From positions 1 to 34,652 of the forward strand of contig CAJTNY010000019.1 in assembly GCA_910577875.1 (NCBI GenBank): 34,652 bases of DNA. Reading direction: 5' to 3'. Positions 6,744-14,200 of this stretch are shown here, piece by piece; within the stretch, counting starts at the first letter, position 1; every line of letters starts with the position of its first letter. Source of the stretch: an uncultured Christensenella sp. (lineage in GTDB: Bacteria; Bacillota; Clostridia; Christensenellales; Borkfalkiaceae). A model generated the notes under the pieces. That model was not told the origin of the DNA. It searched no databases and saw only the letters and a program-made list of their open reading frames with translations. Both the position numbers and the translations under genes were made by a program.

Positions 6744-8423
6744 ATGGATTACAAAAAGCATATTGCAGAAAGAATTAATATTGACGGAGTAGACGCAAAA
6801 GAAATTTACGCGACGATAGCGCTTCCGCCAAATTCCGAAATGGGCGATTACGCGCTTCCGTGTTTTAAATTTGCTAAGACTTTAAGGCAAAGCCCCGCGG
6901 CTATTGCGGAAAAACTTAAAGAAGCTTATAAAATCGACGAAGTGATAAACGAGGTTTCCGCAGTCAATGGTTATCTCAATTTCAAAGTAAATAAAATTGC
7001 TCTTACTTCCGATGTTTTAAACAATATTTTAAAAGCGGAAGAGGATTACGGTTCTTCCGATACGGGAAAAGGAAAGACAATTTGCATAGATTATTCTTCT
7101 GTAAATATAGCTAAACCTTTTCATATCGGACATCTTTCAACGACCGTTATCGGCGGTGCATTGTATAAGCTTTATAAATTCCTCGGCTATAACGTAGTAG
7201 GAATTAACCACCTCGGAGACTACGGAACCCAGTTCGGAAAACTGATAAGCGCTTATAAACGCTGGGGCGATAAAGACGAAGTGGAAAAAGGCGGAATACA
7301 CGCTATAAACGAATTATACGTACGATTTAACGCCGAAGCCGACGAGGAAATGGAAAACGAAGCCCGCGAATATTTCAGACTTATAGAGAGCGGCGACAAA
7401 GAAGCAAATGAAATTTTTGAGTGGTTTAAATTATTGACGTTGAAGTATGTAGAGAGTATTTACGATAAACTCGGCGTGAAATTCGACAGTTATGCAGGCG
7501 AACGTTTTTATACCGATAAAATGCAACCCGTTATCGACGAACTGCGTACGAAAAATCTTTTAAAAGAGAGCGAGGGAGCGCAAATAGTTGACCTTGAAAA
7601 ATACTCTATGCCTCCCTGTTTAATACTTCGTTCCGACGGAGCGTCATTATATGCTACGCGCGATTTGGCTGCTGCCGAATACCGTAAAGCAACTTACGAT
7701 TTCAATAAATGTCTTTACGTTGTCGCATATCAGCAGAATCTGCATTTTAAGCAAGTTTTCAAAGTTTTGGAGCTTATGGGAAAAGAGTGGGCAAAGGACC
7801 TCGTTCACGTTGCTTACGGAATGGTATCTTTGGAAGATGGGGCGATGTCTACCCGAAAAGGCAAAGTCGTGTGGCTTGAAGACGTAATAAATAAATGCGT
7901 GGAAAAAGCTTATACGGTGATTGAAGAAAAAAATCCCGAACTTGAAAACAAAAACGAAATTGCCGAGAAAGTCGGCGTCGGCGCTGTTATATTCGGGGCG
8001 TTGTATAACAATAAAATTAAAGACATAGTCTTTTCATACGATAAAGTTTTAAGTTTCGAGGGGGAAACAAGCGTTTACGTTCAGTACACGTGCGCGAGAG
8101 CAAATTCCGTGCTTTTAAAAAGCGGTGAGCTTTCGGCCGTTCCGGAAAATTACGAACCGAACGCGCAGGAGTTCGAAGTGATAAAACAGCTTGCAGTGTT
8201 CCCTGAAATTTTACAAGAAGCGGCGGAAAAATACGAACCTTCGTATATAGCGCGTTACGCCGTCGACCTTGCGCAGAAATATAATAAATTTTATATCGAA
8301 TGCAAGATACTATCCGAAACTGGTGATAAGAAGTTGTTCAGACTTGCACTGACAAAAGTTACTTTGCAAACGCTTAAAAACTCTTTAAAAATACTGGGAA
8401 TCGGCGTTCCCGATAAAATGTAA
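6744..8423 (+). CDS. argS: Arginyl-tRNA synthetase
   Basis: A 559-aa class I aminoacyl-tRNA synthetase charging tRNA-Arg. Order: N-terminal Add-1 domain (1-80), which recognises the D-loop of tRNA-Arg; the HIGH motif at 127-130 in KPFHIGH; catalytic Rossmann core; MSTRKGKVV at 368-376, the ArgRS version of KMSKS; and a C-terminal DALR anticodon-binding domain. Length is normal (about 555-580). It has its own promoter and ribosome site. It is followed after three bases by a HAD phosphatase, so the two are cotranscribed. Confidence 0.98.
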   Translation: MDYKKHIAERINIDGVDAKEIYATIALPPNSEMGDYALPCFKFAKTLRQSPAAIAEKLKEAYKIDEVINEVSAVNGYLNFKVNKIALTSDVLNNILKAEEDYGSSDTGKGKTICIDYSSVNIAKPFHIGHLSTTVIGGALYKLYKFLGYNVVGINHLGDYGTQFGKLISAYKRWGDKDEVEKGGIHAINELYVRFNAEADEEMENEAREYFRLIESGDKEANEIFEWFKLLTLKYVESIYDKLGVKFDSYAGERFYTDKMQPVIDELRTKNLLKESEGAQIVDLEKYSMPPCLILRSDGASLYATRDLAAAEYRKATYDFNKCLYVVAYQQNLHFKQVFKVLELMGKEWAKDLVHVAYGMVSLEDGAMSTRKGKVVWLEDVINKCVEKAYTVIEEKNPELENKNEIAEKVGVGAVIFGALYNNKIKDIVFSYDKVLSFEGETSVYVQYTCARANSVLLKSGELSAVPENYEPNAQEFEVIKQLAVFPEILQEAAEKYEPSYIARYAVDLAQKYNKFYIECKILSETGDKKLFRLALTKVTLQTLKNSLKILGIGVPDKM

Positions 8424-8426
8424 ATT

Positions 8427-9074
8427 ATGATTAAATCTGTTTTTTTTGACCTTGACGGAACTCTTCTCGATACGCTCGAAGATATTCATTATGTGCTTAA
8501 TGAGAGTTTAAATAAATTCGGTCTCGCACCGGTAACTTTAAGTCAGACTAAAAGTTACGTTGGCAACGGTGCTGCACGGCTCATAGAACTTGCAGCGGGA
8601 GAAAAGAAAGACGAAATATTCGATAAACTTTACTCTTATTATTCCGAAAGGTTCGCAGAATGCGGAAACGAGCGCACGAAACTTTACGACGGCGAGGAGC
8701 AGGTATTGAACGCGCTTAAAAAAGCGGGTATCTGTTTAGCGATAGTTACCAATAAACCTCAGCGCGCCGCGGATAAAGTTTGCGAAAAGTTTTTGTCAAA
8801 ATTCGGATTTTGCAAAGTGCTCGGTCAGACTACGGACCAGCCGTTGAAACCCAATCCGTCGGCGGTTTTATCATTAATCAGCGAATTAAATTTAAAAAAA
8901 GAAGAATGTATTTTTGTCGGCGACGGCGAAGCAGACGTGCTTACAGCTAAATATGCCGGAATTAAGTGTATATCGGTGCTTTGGGGTTTTCGCACGAAAA
9001 AGCAGCTCGAAACTGTCGGTGCAGAGTATTTTGCTGAAAAATACACCGAATTACTGACCTTTATCGATAAATAA
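8427..9074 (+). CDS. HAD-family phosphatase, phosphoglycolate phosphatase-like
   Basis: A 215-aa haloacid-dehalogenase hydrolase. Motif I FFDLDGTLLDT gives nucleophile Asp8 and acid Asp10. Motif II is VTNKP, motif III is the Lys of LKPNP, and motif IV is VGDGEAD. The cap between motifs I and II is alpha-helical (class C1), as in phosphoglycolate phosphatase (Gph) and pyrophosphatase PpaX. Substrate cannot be told from sequence. It starts three bases after the argS stop without a clear Shine-Dalgarno, so translation is probably coupled to argS. No terminator is obvious after it before the rubrerythrin promoter. Confidence 0.85.
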   Translation: MIKSVFFDLDGTLLDTLEDIHYVLNESLNKFGLAPVTLSQTKSYVGNGAARLIELAAGEKKDEIFDKLYSYYSERFAECGNERTKLYDGEEQVLNALKKAGICLAIVTNKPQRAADKVCEKFLSKFGFCKVLGQTTDQPLKPNPSAVLSLISELNLKKEECIFVGDGEADVLTAKYAGIKCISVLWGFRTKKQLETVGAEYFAEKYTELLTFIDK

Positions 9075-9102
9075 ATATTTATAAAAATTTTTATAAAAAA
9101 TA

Positions 9103-9131
9103 TTGATATTTAAGATAGTTTGTGATATAAT
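9103..9131 (+). promoter_or_regulatory. Rubrerythrin promoter
   Basis: TTGATA (9103-9108), a 17-bp spacer, TATAAT (9126-9131) with an upstream TG (extended -10). I see no convincing PerR box. Confidence 0.8.
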
Positions 9132-9171
9132 TCCATTACTGAAATCTAATAATAACAGGAGTAATAAAATT

Positions 9172-9702
9172 ATGAAAAGATGTTTAGTATGCGGTGAAAT
9201 CGTTGCGGACGATGTAGATGTTTGCCCCGTTTGCAAAGCTACGAAATTCGAAGCAGTAAGCGCGGAAAAAACTTTATACGCTTGCGAACATGGCGTGGGC
9301 GACGGACAAGTCGAAGATAAGGAAATAATGGAAGGACTTCACGCTAATTTTACGGGCGAATGCACCGAAGTCGGAATGTACCTTGCTATGGCGAGAGTTG
9401 CAGAGCGCGAAGGCTACCCCGAAATTGCAGAAGCTTATAAGCGGTACGCTTATGAAGAGGCAGAACATGCTGCAAAATTTGCAGAACTTATCGGCGAAGT
9501 TGTAACGTCTTCCACGAAGAAGAACCTCGAACTTCGCGCGGCAGCTGAGGCAGGCGCTTGCGAGGGTAAACTTGCAATAGCTAAACGCGCTAAACAGCTC
9601 GGTTACGACGCTATTCACGATACCGTTCACGAAATGGCAAAGGACGAAGCAAGACACGGCGCAGGCTTTGCGGGTATGCTTAAAAGATATTTCGGCAAAT
9701 AA
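9172..9702 (+). CDS. Reverse rubrerythrin
   Basis: A 176-aa cytoplasmic non-haem iron protein that reduces hydrogen peroxide (and indirectly oxygen) in anaerobes. The domain order is reversed relative to classical rubrerythrin. An N-terminal rubredoxin-like site (Cys4/Cys7 in CLVC and Cys18/Cys21 in CPVC) is followed by a four-helix ferritin-like di-iron domain. The latter carries GECTE, EEAEH, EAGACEGK and DEARHG ligand motifs. The start at 9172 has AGGAG at the right distance; the frame opens upstream but the rubredoxin motif starts here. A strong promoter and terminator mark it as monocistronic. The rubredoxin at 16604 is a possible electron donor. Confidence 0.93.
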   Translation: MKRCLVCGEIVADDVDVCPVCKATKFEAVSAEKTLYACEHGVGDGQVEDKEIMEGLHANFTGECTEVGMYLAMARVAEREGYPEIAEAYKRYAYEEAEHAAKFAELIGEVVTSSTKKNLELRAAAEAGACEGKLAIAKRAKQLGYDAIHDTVHEMAKDEARHGAGFAGMLKRYFGK

Positions 9703-9742
9703 ATTTAAGTTTTTCAGCTTAAATTTGATACAAAAGATAAAA

Positions 9743-9772
9743 AAAGAGCAGTCAAGCGACTGTTCTTTTTTT
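9743..9772 (+). terminator. Rubrerythrin terminator
   Basis: An 11-bp stem (9743-9753/9758-9768, loop AAGC, one G-U pair) is followed by a T run. A weaker AAATTTAAG/CTTAAATTT repeat lies just upstream. Confidence 0.85.
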
Positions 9773-9833
9773 GTGCTATTTTAATTTTGTTTATATAAAA
9801 CTCATATTTCATTTTTTACATTATTTTCAATTA

Positions 9834-9862
9834 TTGACTTTTAAGGTGTGCTATGGTAGAAT
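9834..9862 (+). promoter_or_regulatory. Promoter of the structured RNA
   Basis: TTGACT (9834-9839), a 17-bp spacer, TAGAAT (9857-9862) preceded by TG at 9854-9855 (extended -10). Transcription should begin at about 9868-9870, exactly at the base of the long hairpin. Confidence 0.8.
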
Positions 9863-9868
9863 AATTAT

Positions 9869-10013
9869 GCGACATAACTTCATATTAAAGATACACGGCG
9901 TGCAATGCGAAATTTGTACCGCTATATTTTCCGTGTATCGTGAAGTTGTGTCGCAGCAATTAAGGCGGCTACATTTTCGGGGTGTGCCTCTTAATTGAGG
10001 CGCACTTTTTTAT
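9869..10013 (+). ncRNA. Structured non-coding RNA or riboregulator, about 145 nt
   Basis: The predicted transcript starts with a rod. Fourteen base pairs (9869-9882 with 9941-9954, one G-U) are followed by a seven-base bulge TATTAAA, nine pairs (9890-9898/9931-9939), an internal loop and a weaker GTGCAA/TTGTAC stem. It ends with an intrinsic terminator (GTGTGCCTC/GAGGCGCAC, 9982-9990/9997-10005, loop TTAATT, then a T run). CAATTAAG (9957-9964) is perfectly complementary to CTTAATTG (9990-9997), which includes the whole terminator loop. That allows a pseudoknot or an antiterminator. The rod recalls 6S RNA but is much shorter and lacks the large central bubble. I cannot assign a family. It could be a free small RNA or a leader for the regulator at 10134. 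Confidence 0.7.
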
Positions 10014-10080
10014 TTTATATGTTTATCGATAAACTCACGCACAGACTATTTTTATTACTGCTCATATTTTAAAAATACAA

Positions 10081-10109
10081 TTGCAAAAAATTTATTTATG
10101 TGATATATT
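10081..10109 (+). promoter_or_regulatory. Promoter of the membrane-bound regulator gene
   Basis: TTGCAA (10081-10086), a 17-bp spacer, TATATT (10104-10109) with upstream TG (extended -10). It lies after the terminator of the structured RNA, so the regulator can be transcribed independently. A GTTTATCGATAAAC palindrome at 10020-10033 lies upstream and could be an operator. Confidence 0.65.
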
Positions 10110-10133
10110 TATTTTAATATACGGATGATTGCT

Positions 10134-11603
10134 ATGAGTGATTTCGGGACAAAACTTAAAGAATTACGCAAGAGTGCAGGGCTTACCCAGCAACAGCTTT
10201 CAGATAAACTGAATATACACGAGCGGACGGTTTCAAAGTGGGAACGCTGTGTTTGCGAACCTGATTTTGCTATTTACGGTGCAATCTCGGAAGTCCTTTC
10301 CGTTAGTTTAGAAGAACTTTGGGGCTTATCGGCGCCGGCAGAAAAAATCAATGGTATTTTCAGTATGGAAAAGACGGGCGTGGCGATTTCTTTTCAAAGA
10401 AAACGTTTAGGAGAAAGTCAGCAAAATCTTGCGTCGGTTTTAAATGTTTCGGCAGATACGGTATCGAAATGGGAACGCGGTTTGGTCTGTCCTGATAAAG
10501 ATACTTTTTTAAAACTCTCTGAACATTTTAATATTCAGCCTTCAAAATTTTATTATGCTCAAACGTCTCAAACAGTTTCTGCGCACGAAAAAGTTAAAAG
10601 CCGTAAAAATAACCGTCTGATTATATTATTAACGTCTTTCGCCGTCTTAGCGGTAATTATTTCAATCGTTTTGCCGGTTTGTTTTTTATCGCTGAATGAT
10701 AAAGACCATCCGCCTGTTGACGCAGTATGTGAACATCATTATGTCGCATCTGTGATTTCTCCTACTTGTTCAATGCAAGGTTTTACCGATTATACCTGTT
10801 CGGAATGCGGAGATAATTATAAAGATGATTATACGGCTAAACTTGCACATACCGCAGGAGAATGGCTAATAGAAAGAGAAGCGACTTGTTCTTTAGAGGG
10901 AAAACGTCATAAAGATTGTTTAATATGCGGAGAGGAGTTGCAAACAGAGAGCTTGCCAAAACTTTCACATACACTCGGGGATTGGATTGTAGACCGTGCG
11001 CCGACTTGCGCATTAGATGGAAAAAAGCATAAAGAGTGTTTAGTTTGTTTAGGAAAAGTACAGACCGAAAATATACCTTCTCTTCCGCATACGGAGAGTG
11101 AATGGATAACGGATAAAGAATCGACTTGTTCGGTAGAAGGGGCTCGTCATAAAGAATGTTCGGTGTGTAAAAAAATACTGCGAAAAGATTACCTGCCTTT
11201 TTTAGAGTATACAAATAAAATTACAATCACAGAACCGACATGTTCTCAAATGGGATGTACTACAAGGACTTGTGTAGTTTGCGGTGAATGGCAAAGCTTT
11301 GATTTTATACAAACACTTCCTCATACGACGGGTGAATGGATAATAGACAGAGAGCCGACTTGTTCTTTGGAAGGACTCCGTCATAAAGAGTGTTTGGTCT
11401 GTGGTGAAACAGCTCAATGGGGAGGAATAGATAAAATACCGCACGATTATAAAAAAGAAATTATTTACGTTGACGGCTCGGAAAGCGGGTACACTTTGTA
11501 TACTTGTAGGTATTGCGGAGATAATTACAAAGATGACTACTTTCAGTATGAAACCGATTTTGTATATTATGATTTTAAGAAAAGACGGTATAAAATAATA
11601 TAA
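10134..11603 (+). CDS. Membrane-anchored double-HTH (XRE) regulator with Cys/His repeat modules
   Basis: About 489 aa (an in-frame ATG at 10125 is the alternative start; numbering here is from 10125). Two Cro/C1-type helix-turn-helix domains occupy residues 7-66 and 86-145, each ending in the recognition-helix pattern TVSKWER. One membrane helix follows at 165-190, then a large outside domain. That part has about seven modules of roughly 40 residues with the pattern H-T-x2-E-W-x6-TC-x3-G-x3-H-K-x-C-x2-C, clearest at 242-270, 282-310, 322-350 and 400-428. Each offers Cys and His for one metal site or disulfides. The layout suggests a one-component sensor whose outer modules bind metal or a ligand and signal to DNA. 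I infer function only; no target is known. It has its own promoter and terminator. Confidence 0.8.
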   Translation: MSDFGTKLKELRKSAGLTQQQLSDKLNIHERTVSKWERCVCEPDFAIYGAISEVLSVSLEELWGLSAPAEKINGIFSMEKTGVAISFQRKRLGESQQNLASVLNVSADTVSKWERGLVCPDKDTFLKLSEHFNIQPSKFYYAQTSQTVSAHEKVKSRKNNRLIILLTSFAVLAVIISIVLPVCFLSLNDKDHPPVDAVCEHHYVASVISPTCSMQGFTDYTCSECGDNYKDDYTAKLAHTAGEWLIEREATCSLEGKRHKDCLICGEELQTESLPKLSHTLGDWIVDRAPTCALDGKKHKECLVCLGKVQTENIPSLPHTESEWITDKESTCSVEGARHKECSVCKKILRKDYLPFLEYTNKITITEPTCSQMGCTTRTCVVCGEWQSFDFIQTLPHTTGEWIIDREPTCSLEGLRHKECLVCGETAQWGGIDKIPHDYKKEIIYVDGSESGYTLYTCRYCGDNYKDDYFQYETDFVYYDFKKRRYKII

Positions 11604-11610
11604 TAATTAA

Positions 11611-11650
11611 ATCAAAACCGCCTTCGGCATAAGCCGAAGGCGGTTTTGAT
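11611..11650 (+). terminator. Terminator of the regulator gene
   Basis: A perfect 18-bp stem (11611-11628/11633-11650, loop ATAA) built around CCGCCTTCGGC, eight bases after the stop. Confidence 0.88.
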
Positions 11651-11817
11651 TTAATAGTAACCGAAATTTTCCATAGCTCTAAGCCTGTTTTTCCGCCGAA
11701 TGGACATTTCGGCTTAACTAAATTGTATCAGAATATGCTACACTTTAAGCAGTTGCAACGGGGCAAATGCCTAAAAATAACCAAGGAGATTAAAGTACTT
11801 TATGAAAATGATACCAA

Positions 11818-12021
11818 ATGAAAAAGAGTTCTATTCTTTTAAGGATATACGATAAACTTAAAGCAGGCAAATATTTGGAAATTAACGAGTGTTGCGGTGA
11901 GTTCGGTATTTCCGTTCCGACTTTCCGCAGATACTTGTCGTTTCTACGTGATTATTTTTGCGAAAATTTTTCACAGGAAATAATTTACGACGCCGAAAAT
12001 AAAAAATATATACTTAAATAA
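11818..12021 (+). CDS. Stand-alone winged-HTH protein, 67 aa
   Basis: The sequence resembles the N-terminal DeoR/HTH_11-type DNA-binding domain of WYL and similar regulators. A first helix (SSILLRIYDKLKAG) is followed by a helix-turn-helix around CGEFGISVPTFRRYLSFLR and a beta wing ending DAENKKYILK. Nothing follows the HTH, so it is either a DNA-binding-only protein or the remnant of a larger regulator. There is no ribosome site directly before 11818. The only good one (AAGGAG, 11783-11788) precedes ATG 11802, which opens a 17-codon reading frame in another phase that overlaps the start. Translation may be coupled, or the true start differs. The 11651-11800 stretch shows no other gene. Confidence 0.6.
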   Translation: MKKSSILLRIYDKLKAGKYLEINECCGEFGISVPTFRRYLSFLRDYFCENFSQEIIYDAENKKYILK

Positions 12022-12111
12022 AATTTATTCATTATCAATATCTGATACACCCGTATGCTAAAATATATATAAAATAATCTTTTGAGAGGTGTATTATGTG
12101 AAAGTTGCTTG

Positions 12112-12140
12112 TTGACATATATTTATAAATACATTATTAT
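12112..12140 (+). promoter_or_regulatory. Promoter of the 207-aa lipoprotein
   Basis: TTGACA (12112-12117), a 17-bp spacer, TATTAT (12135-12140), with a leader of about 30 bases carrying AAAGGAG. Just upstream, GAGAGGTG followed by ATG TGA is an open-and-stop start site with no coding value. Confidence 0.8.
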
Positions 12141-12177
12141 TTAGTTTTTAAATAAACGGAAAAGGAGAAAATTAAAA

Positions 12178-12801
12178 ATGAAAAAGAATATTATAAAAAC
12201 ATTTGTACTTGCTATTGCTTGTGTTTGCGTAACCGCAATATTTGCGGGTTGTAGTAAAACAGTAAAATTGGAGATATATACGGGTAGAGTAGATTTGTTA
12301 AATACATCGGTGGAGTTAATACTTGACAAAGACAATACTTGCACGTTTACATCTGAAAACGGCTCTTTAACTATCGGAGGAAAATACGAGCGCATAGGAA
12401 ATAAAGGTAATACATATATTTTTACAAGATTAGACGGTAAAGAAATTGCAACGGCGACTTTAAAAGATGATGTGCTTACATTGGATTATTTCGGTACTAT
12501 AATTAGTTTAAACAAAAGTGTAAAATCTTTAAAAGCAGATAAAATTAGCGGAGCTTATAAAGGCTATGTTAATGATGGCAGACCTTTTGAACTTTGTCTT
12601 GTAATTCGTCCCGAAAATAAGTATTTTATAATTGAAGAGGACGGCGATATAAACAGCTACGGAAAATATGAGTTAAACGGAAGTTTAATTTCGCTAACCG
12701 AAAACGGTGAAACGGAAACTTATGCTTTCGGAACTGTTGACGGTGATAAAATTGAATTAAATCTTGACGATGATAAAATTATTTTTCAAATTATTAAATA
12801 A
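12178..12801 (+). CDS. Putative lipoprotein, 207 aa
   Basis: A lipoprotein signal peptide (residues 1-25) has basic MKKNIIK, a hydrophobic core and lipobox IFAGC, so the product should be anchored outside the membrane by Cys25. The mature part is beta-rich and appears to be two similar halves, one with GGKYERIG and one with GKYELNG, each followed by short strands and a turn rich in Asp and Gly. This resembles lipocalin-like or META-like small beta domains, but I do not assign a family. AAAGGAG lies nine bases before the start. Strong promoter and terminator; monocistronic. Confidence 0.78.
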   Translation: MKKNIIKTFVLAIACVCVTAIFAGCSKTVKLEIYTGRVDLLNTSVELILDKDNTCTFTSENGSLTIGGKYERIGNKGNTYIFTRLDGKEIATATLKDDVLTLDYFGTIISLNKSVKSLKADKISGAYKGYVNDGRPFELCLVIRPENKYFIIEEDGDINSYGKYELNGSLISLTENGETETYAFGTVDGDKIELNLDDDKIIFQIIK

Positions 12802-12818
12802 AAACAATAAATTTCTCA

Positions 12819-12849
12819 GCACAGCCGAAACACTTCGGCTGTGCTTTTT
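12819..12849 (+). terminator. Terminator of the 207-aa lipoprotein gene
   Basis: A perfect 11-bp stem (12819-12829/12834-12844, loop ACAC) followed by TTTTT. Confidence 0.9.
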
Positions 12850-12866
12850 CATATAATAAAATATAG

Positions 12867-12888
12867 GTCAAGGGGGAAAACCTTTGAC
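12867..12888 (+). promoter_or_regulatory. Small 5'-UTR hairpin before the Cys-rich gene
   Basis: GTCAAGGG (12867-12874) pairs with CCTTTGAC (12881-12888, one G-U) around loop GGAAAA, about 30 bases before the start of the cysteine-rich gene. It is too short to assign to a riboswitch. A TATAAT at 12852-12857 could be the -10 of the gene's promoter, but I see no good -35. Confidence 0.35.
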
Positions 12889-12919
12889 GAAACTTTAAGA
12901 TAAAAGGAAAGAAGTACTA

Positions 12920-13321
12920 ATGTGTAATAATTGTAATAACAATTGCGGTTGCAACAGTTTGTTCAGTTTGCTGTTCGGCAGCTCGTGCCATTGCTGTCCT
13001 AATAGACGCGGTTGCGGCTGTAATTGCTGCAATTCCTGCGGACATAACCGCAATAGATGCGGCTGTAATAATTATAACTCAAACAGAAACGGTTGCGGCT
13101 GCAACTTTTGTCACTCCTGTGGCGCACGGATTTTCCGCAATGCGTCCGACTCGTTCAGTGTAATAAATAACGTATCCGAATCCTGCGACCATTGTTCCGG
13201 TTGCGGCTGTTACGATGCTTACTATGCTCAGCAATACGGGCTTTGCAACACTAATTGCGGCTGTTCGGCTTGTTCCAAATCGTGCGGTTGCAGTTGTAAG
13301 TCCTGCGGCTGTAACGACTGA
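12920..13321 (+). CDS. Cysteine-rich protein, 133 aa with 31 Cys
   Basis: About 23 percent of residues are cysteine, arranged as GCGCN, CNxCG, CxxC and CC clusters separated by Asn, Gly, Ser and Arg. Two Cys-rich blocks (2-67 and about 88-131) are joined by a short Cys-free linker (IFRNASDSFSVINNVSES). There is no signal peptide or membrane segment. The composition is like metallothioneins and some clostridial coat-type proteins; repeated codons (TGCGGCTGTAA-like units) show internal duplication. Plausible roles are metal binding or a cross-linked structural layer; neither is proven. The gene has a good ribosome site (AAAGGAA) and a strong terminator, which support coding. Confidence 0.75.
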   Translation: MCNNCNNNCGCNSLFSLLFGSSCHCCPNRRGCGCNCCNSCGHNRNRCGCNNYNSNRNGCGCNFCHSCGARIFRNASDSFSVINNVSESCDHCSGCGCYDAYYAQQYGLCNTNCGCSACSKSCGCSCKSCGCND

Positions 13322-13331
13322 CAAAAATAAA

Positions 13332-13365
13332 AAAGGTATCCGTCTTCGGATACCTTTATTTTTTT
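13332..13365 (+). terminator. Terminator of the Cys-rich gene
   Basis: A perfect 11-bp stem (13332-13342/13347-13357, loop TCTT) followed by ATTTTTTT, eleven bases after the stop. Confidence 0.9.
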
Positions 13366-13388
13366 GTAAAATTGCAGACAATAGTAAT

Positions 13389-14162
13389 ATGCGCAAGACG
13401 ATTGAACTTTTTAAATATTTTTCAGATAAACGCTTTTCAACTATTGCGGGTACTTTGGTTTACTTTTTACTAATGAGTATTGCTCCGTTTATTTTTTGGC
13501 TCACGCTTGTCGTAGGCAAAGTTAATACGGAACGCGTGCTTTCGCACGAACTTTTCGAAGGCGTAAGTCCGTTTTTAAATCATTTAAAAATTTCTGCGGA
13601 AGGTGCGACAAACGGTGCGGGAATTATACTGCTCGTTACTACTCTGTATTCGTCTACTAACTTTTTTTATCATTTACGGCGAAGCGGTGAAATAGTATAC
13701 GATTCTGCGAAAGTAAAAAGCGGATTGAGATTGAGACTTGCGTCATTATTACTTATATTTGCGATTTATATTCTGGTTGCCGTCGTTGCTGCCGCAGCGG
13801 TGGCTGGTTCCTGGTTTTTGGAAAAGTTAATGCCTTTTTATATTGCGGACATTATCACTTGTACATTTGTGACTGCATCGGCTTTCGCTGTTGCGTTAGT
13901 CTTAAATTTGTTTGCCTGTCCTTATAAATTAAGAGCGGAAGAGGCTGTTTCCGGCAGTTTGCTTACGGTTGCGCTTTGGATTGTTTTTTTAATAGGATTT
14001 TCGGTTTATATGGTTTTTGCAAGTCCTGAAAAACTTTACGGAAAAGTTGCGTCGCTTATAATTTTTCTTTTATGGTGTTACGTTATGATGAGCAGTTTTG
14101 TTATCGGTATGATTTATAACGGAATGTTCAAAAAACGAGGAGAATATAAAACTTTATTATAG
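13389..14162 (+). CDS. YihY/BrkB-family inner membrane protein
   Basis: A 257-aa polytopic membrane protein of the YihY/virulence factor BrkB family (once mis-named RNase BN). Five or six membrane helices are visible. Family landmarks include an N-terminal amphipathic region with AGTLVYFLLMSIAPF, LYSSTNFFYHL, a central NLFACPYK segment, and C-terminal LLWCYVMMSSFVIG. Molecular function is unknown for the family. I chose ATG 13389 because the family begins close to it; the frame opens upstream but over the preceding gene and terminator. No Shine-Dalgarno is present; GACAAT (13377-13382) lies six bases before ATG, a possible leaderless -10 with a poor -35. Confidence 0.85.
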   Translation: MRKTIELFKYFSDKRFSTIAGTLVYFLLMSIAPFIFWLTLVVGKVNTERVLSHELFEGVSPFLNHLKISAEGATNGAGIILLVTTLYSSTNFFYHLRRSGEIVYDSAKVKSGLRLRLASLLLIFAIYILVAVVAAAAVAGSWFLEKLMPFYIADIITCTFVTASAFAVALVLNLFACPYKLRAEEAVSGSLLTVALWIVFLIGFSVYMVFASPEKLYGKVASLIIFLLWCYVMMSSFVIGMIYNGMFKKRGEYKTLL

Positions 14163-14165
14163 ATA

Positions 14166-14194
14166 TTGACTTTTTATAATAAATTTGCTACATT
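14166..14194 (+). promoter_or_regulatory. Promoter with leaderless spacing
   Basis: TTGACT (14166-14171), a 17-bp spacer, TACATT (14189-14194), then six bases and ATG at 14201. It begins four bases after the upstream yihY stop. Confidence 0.75.
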
Positions 14195-14200
14195 ATATTT

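Noticed and set aside
9869..9954. 6S RNA.
   Set aside because: The rod is only about 86 nt and lacks the large symmetric central bubble of 6S RNA; kept only as a comparison.
9771..9998. A 75-codon open frame over the structured RNA.
   Set aside because: It crosses the rod and promoter, has no ribosome site, and the base pairing explains the sequence better.
11672..11682. Minus-strand TTAGAGCTATG resembles part of a type II CRISPR repeat.
   Set aside because: It occurs once, with no repeat-spacer array and no cas gene nearby; an 11-base match is expected by chance.
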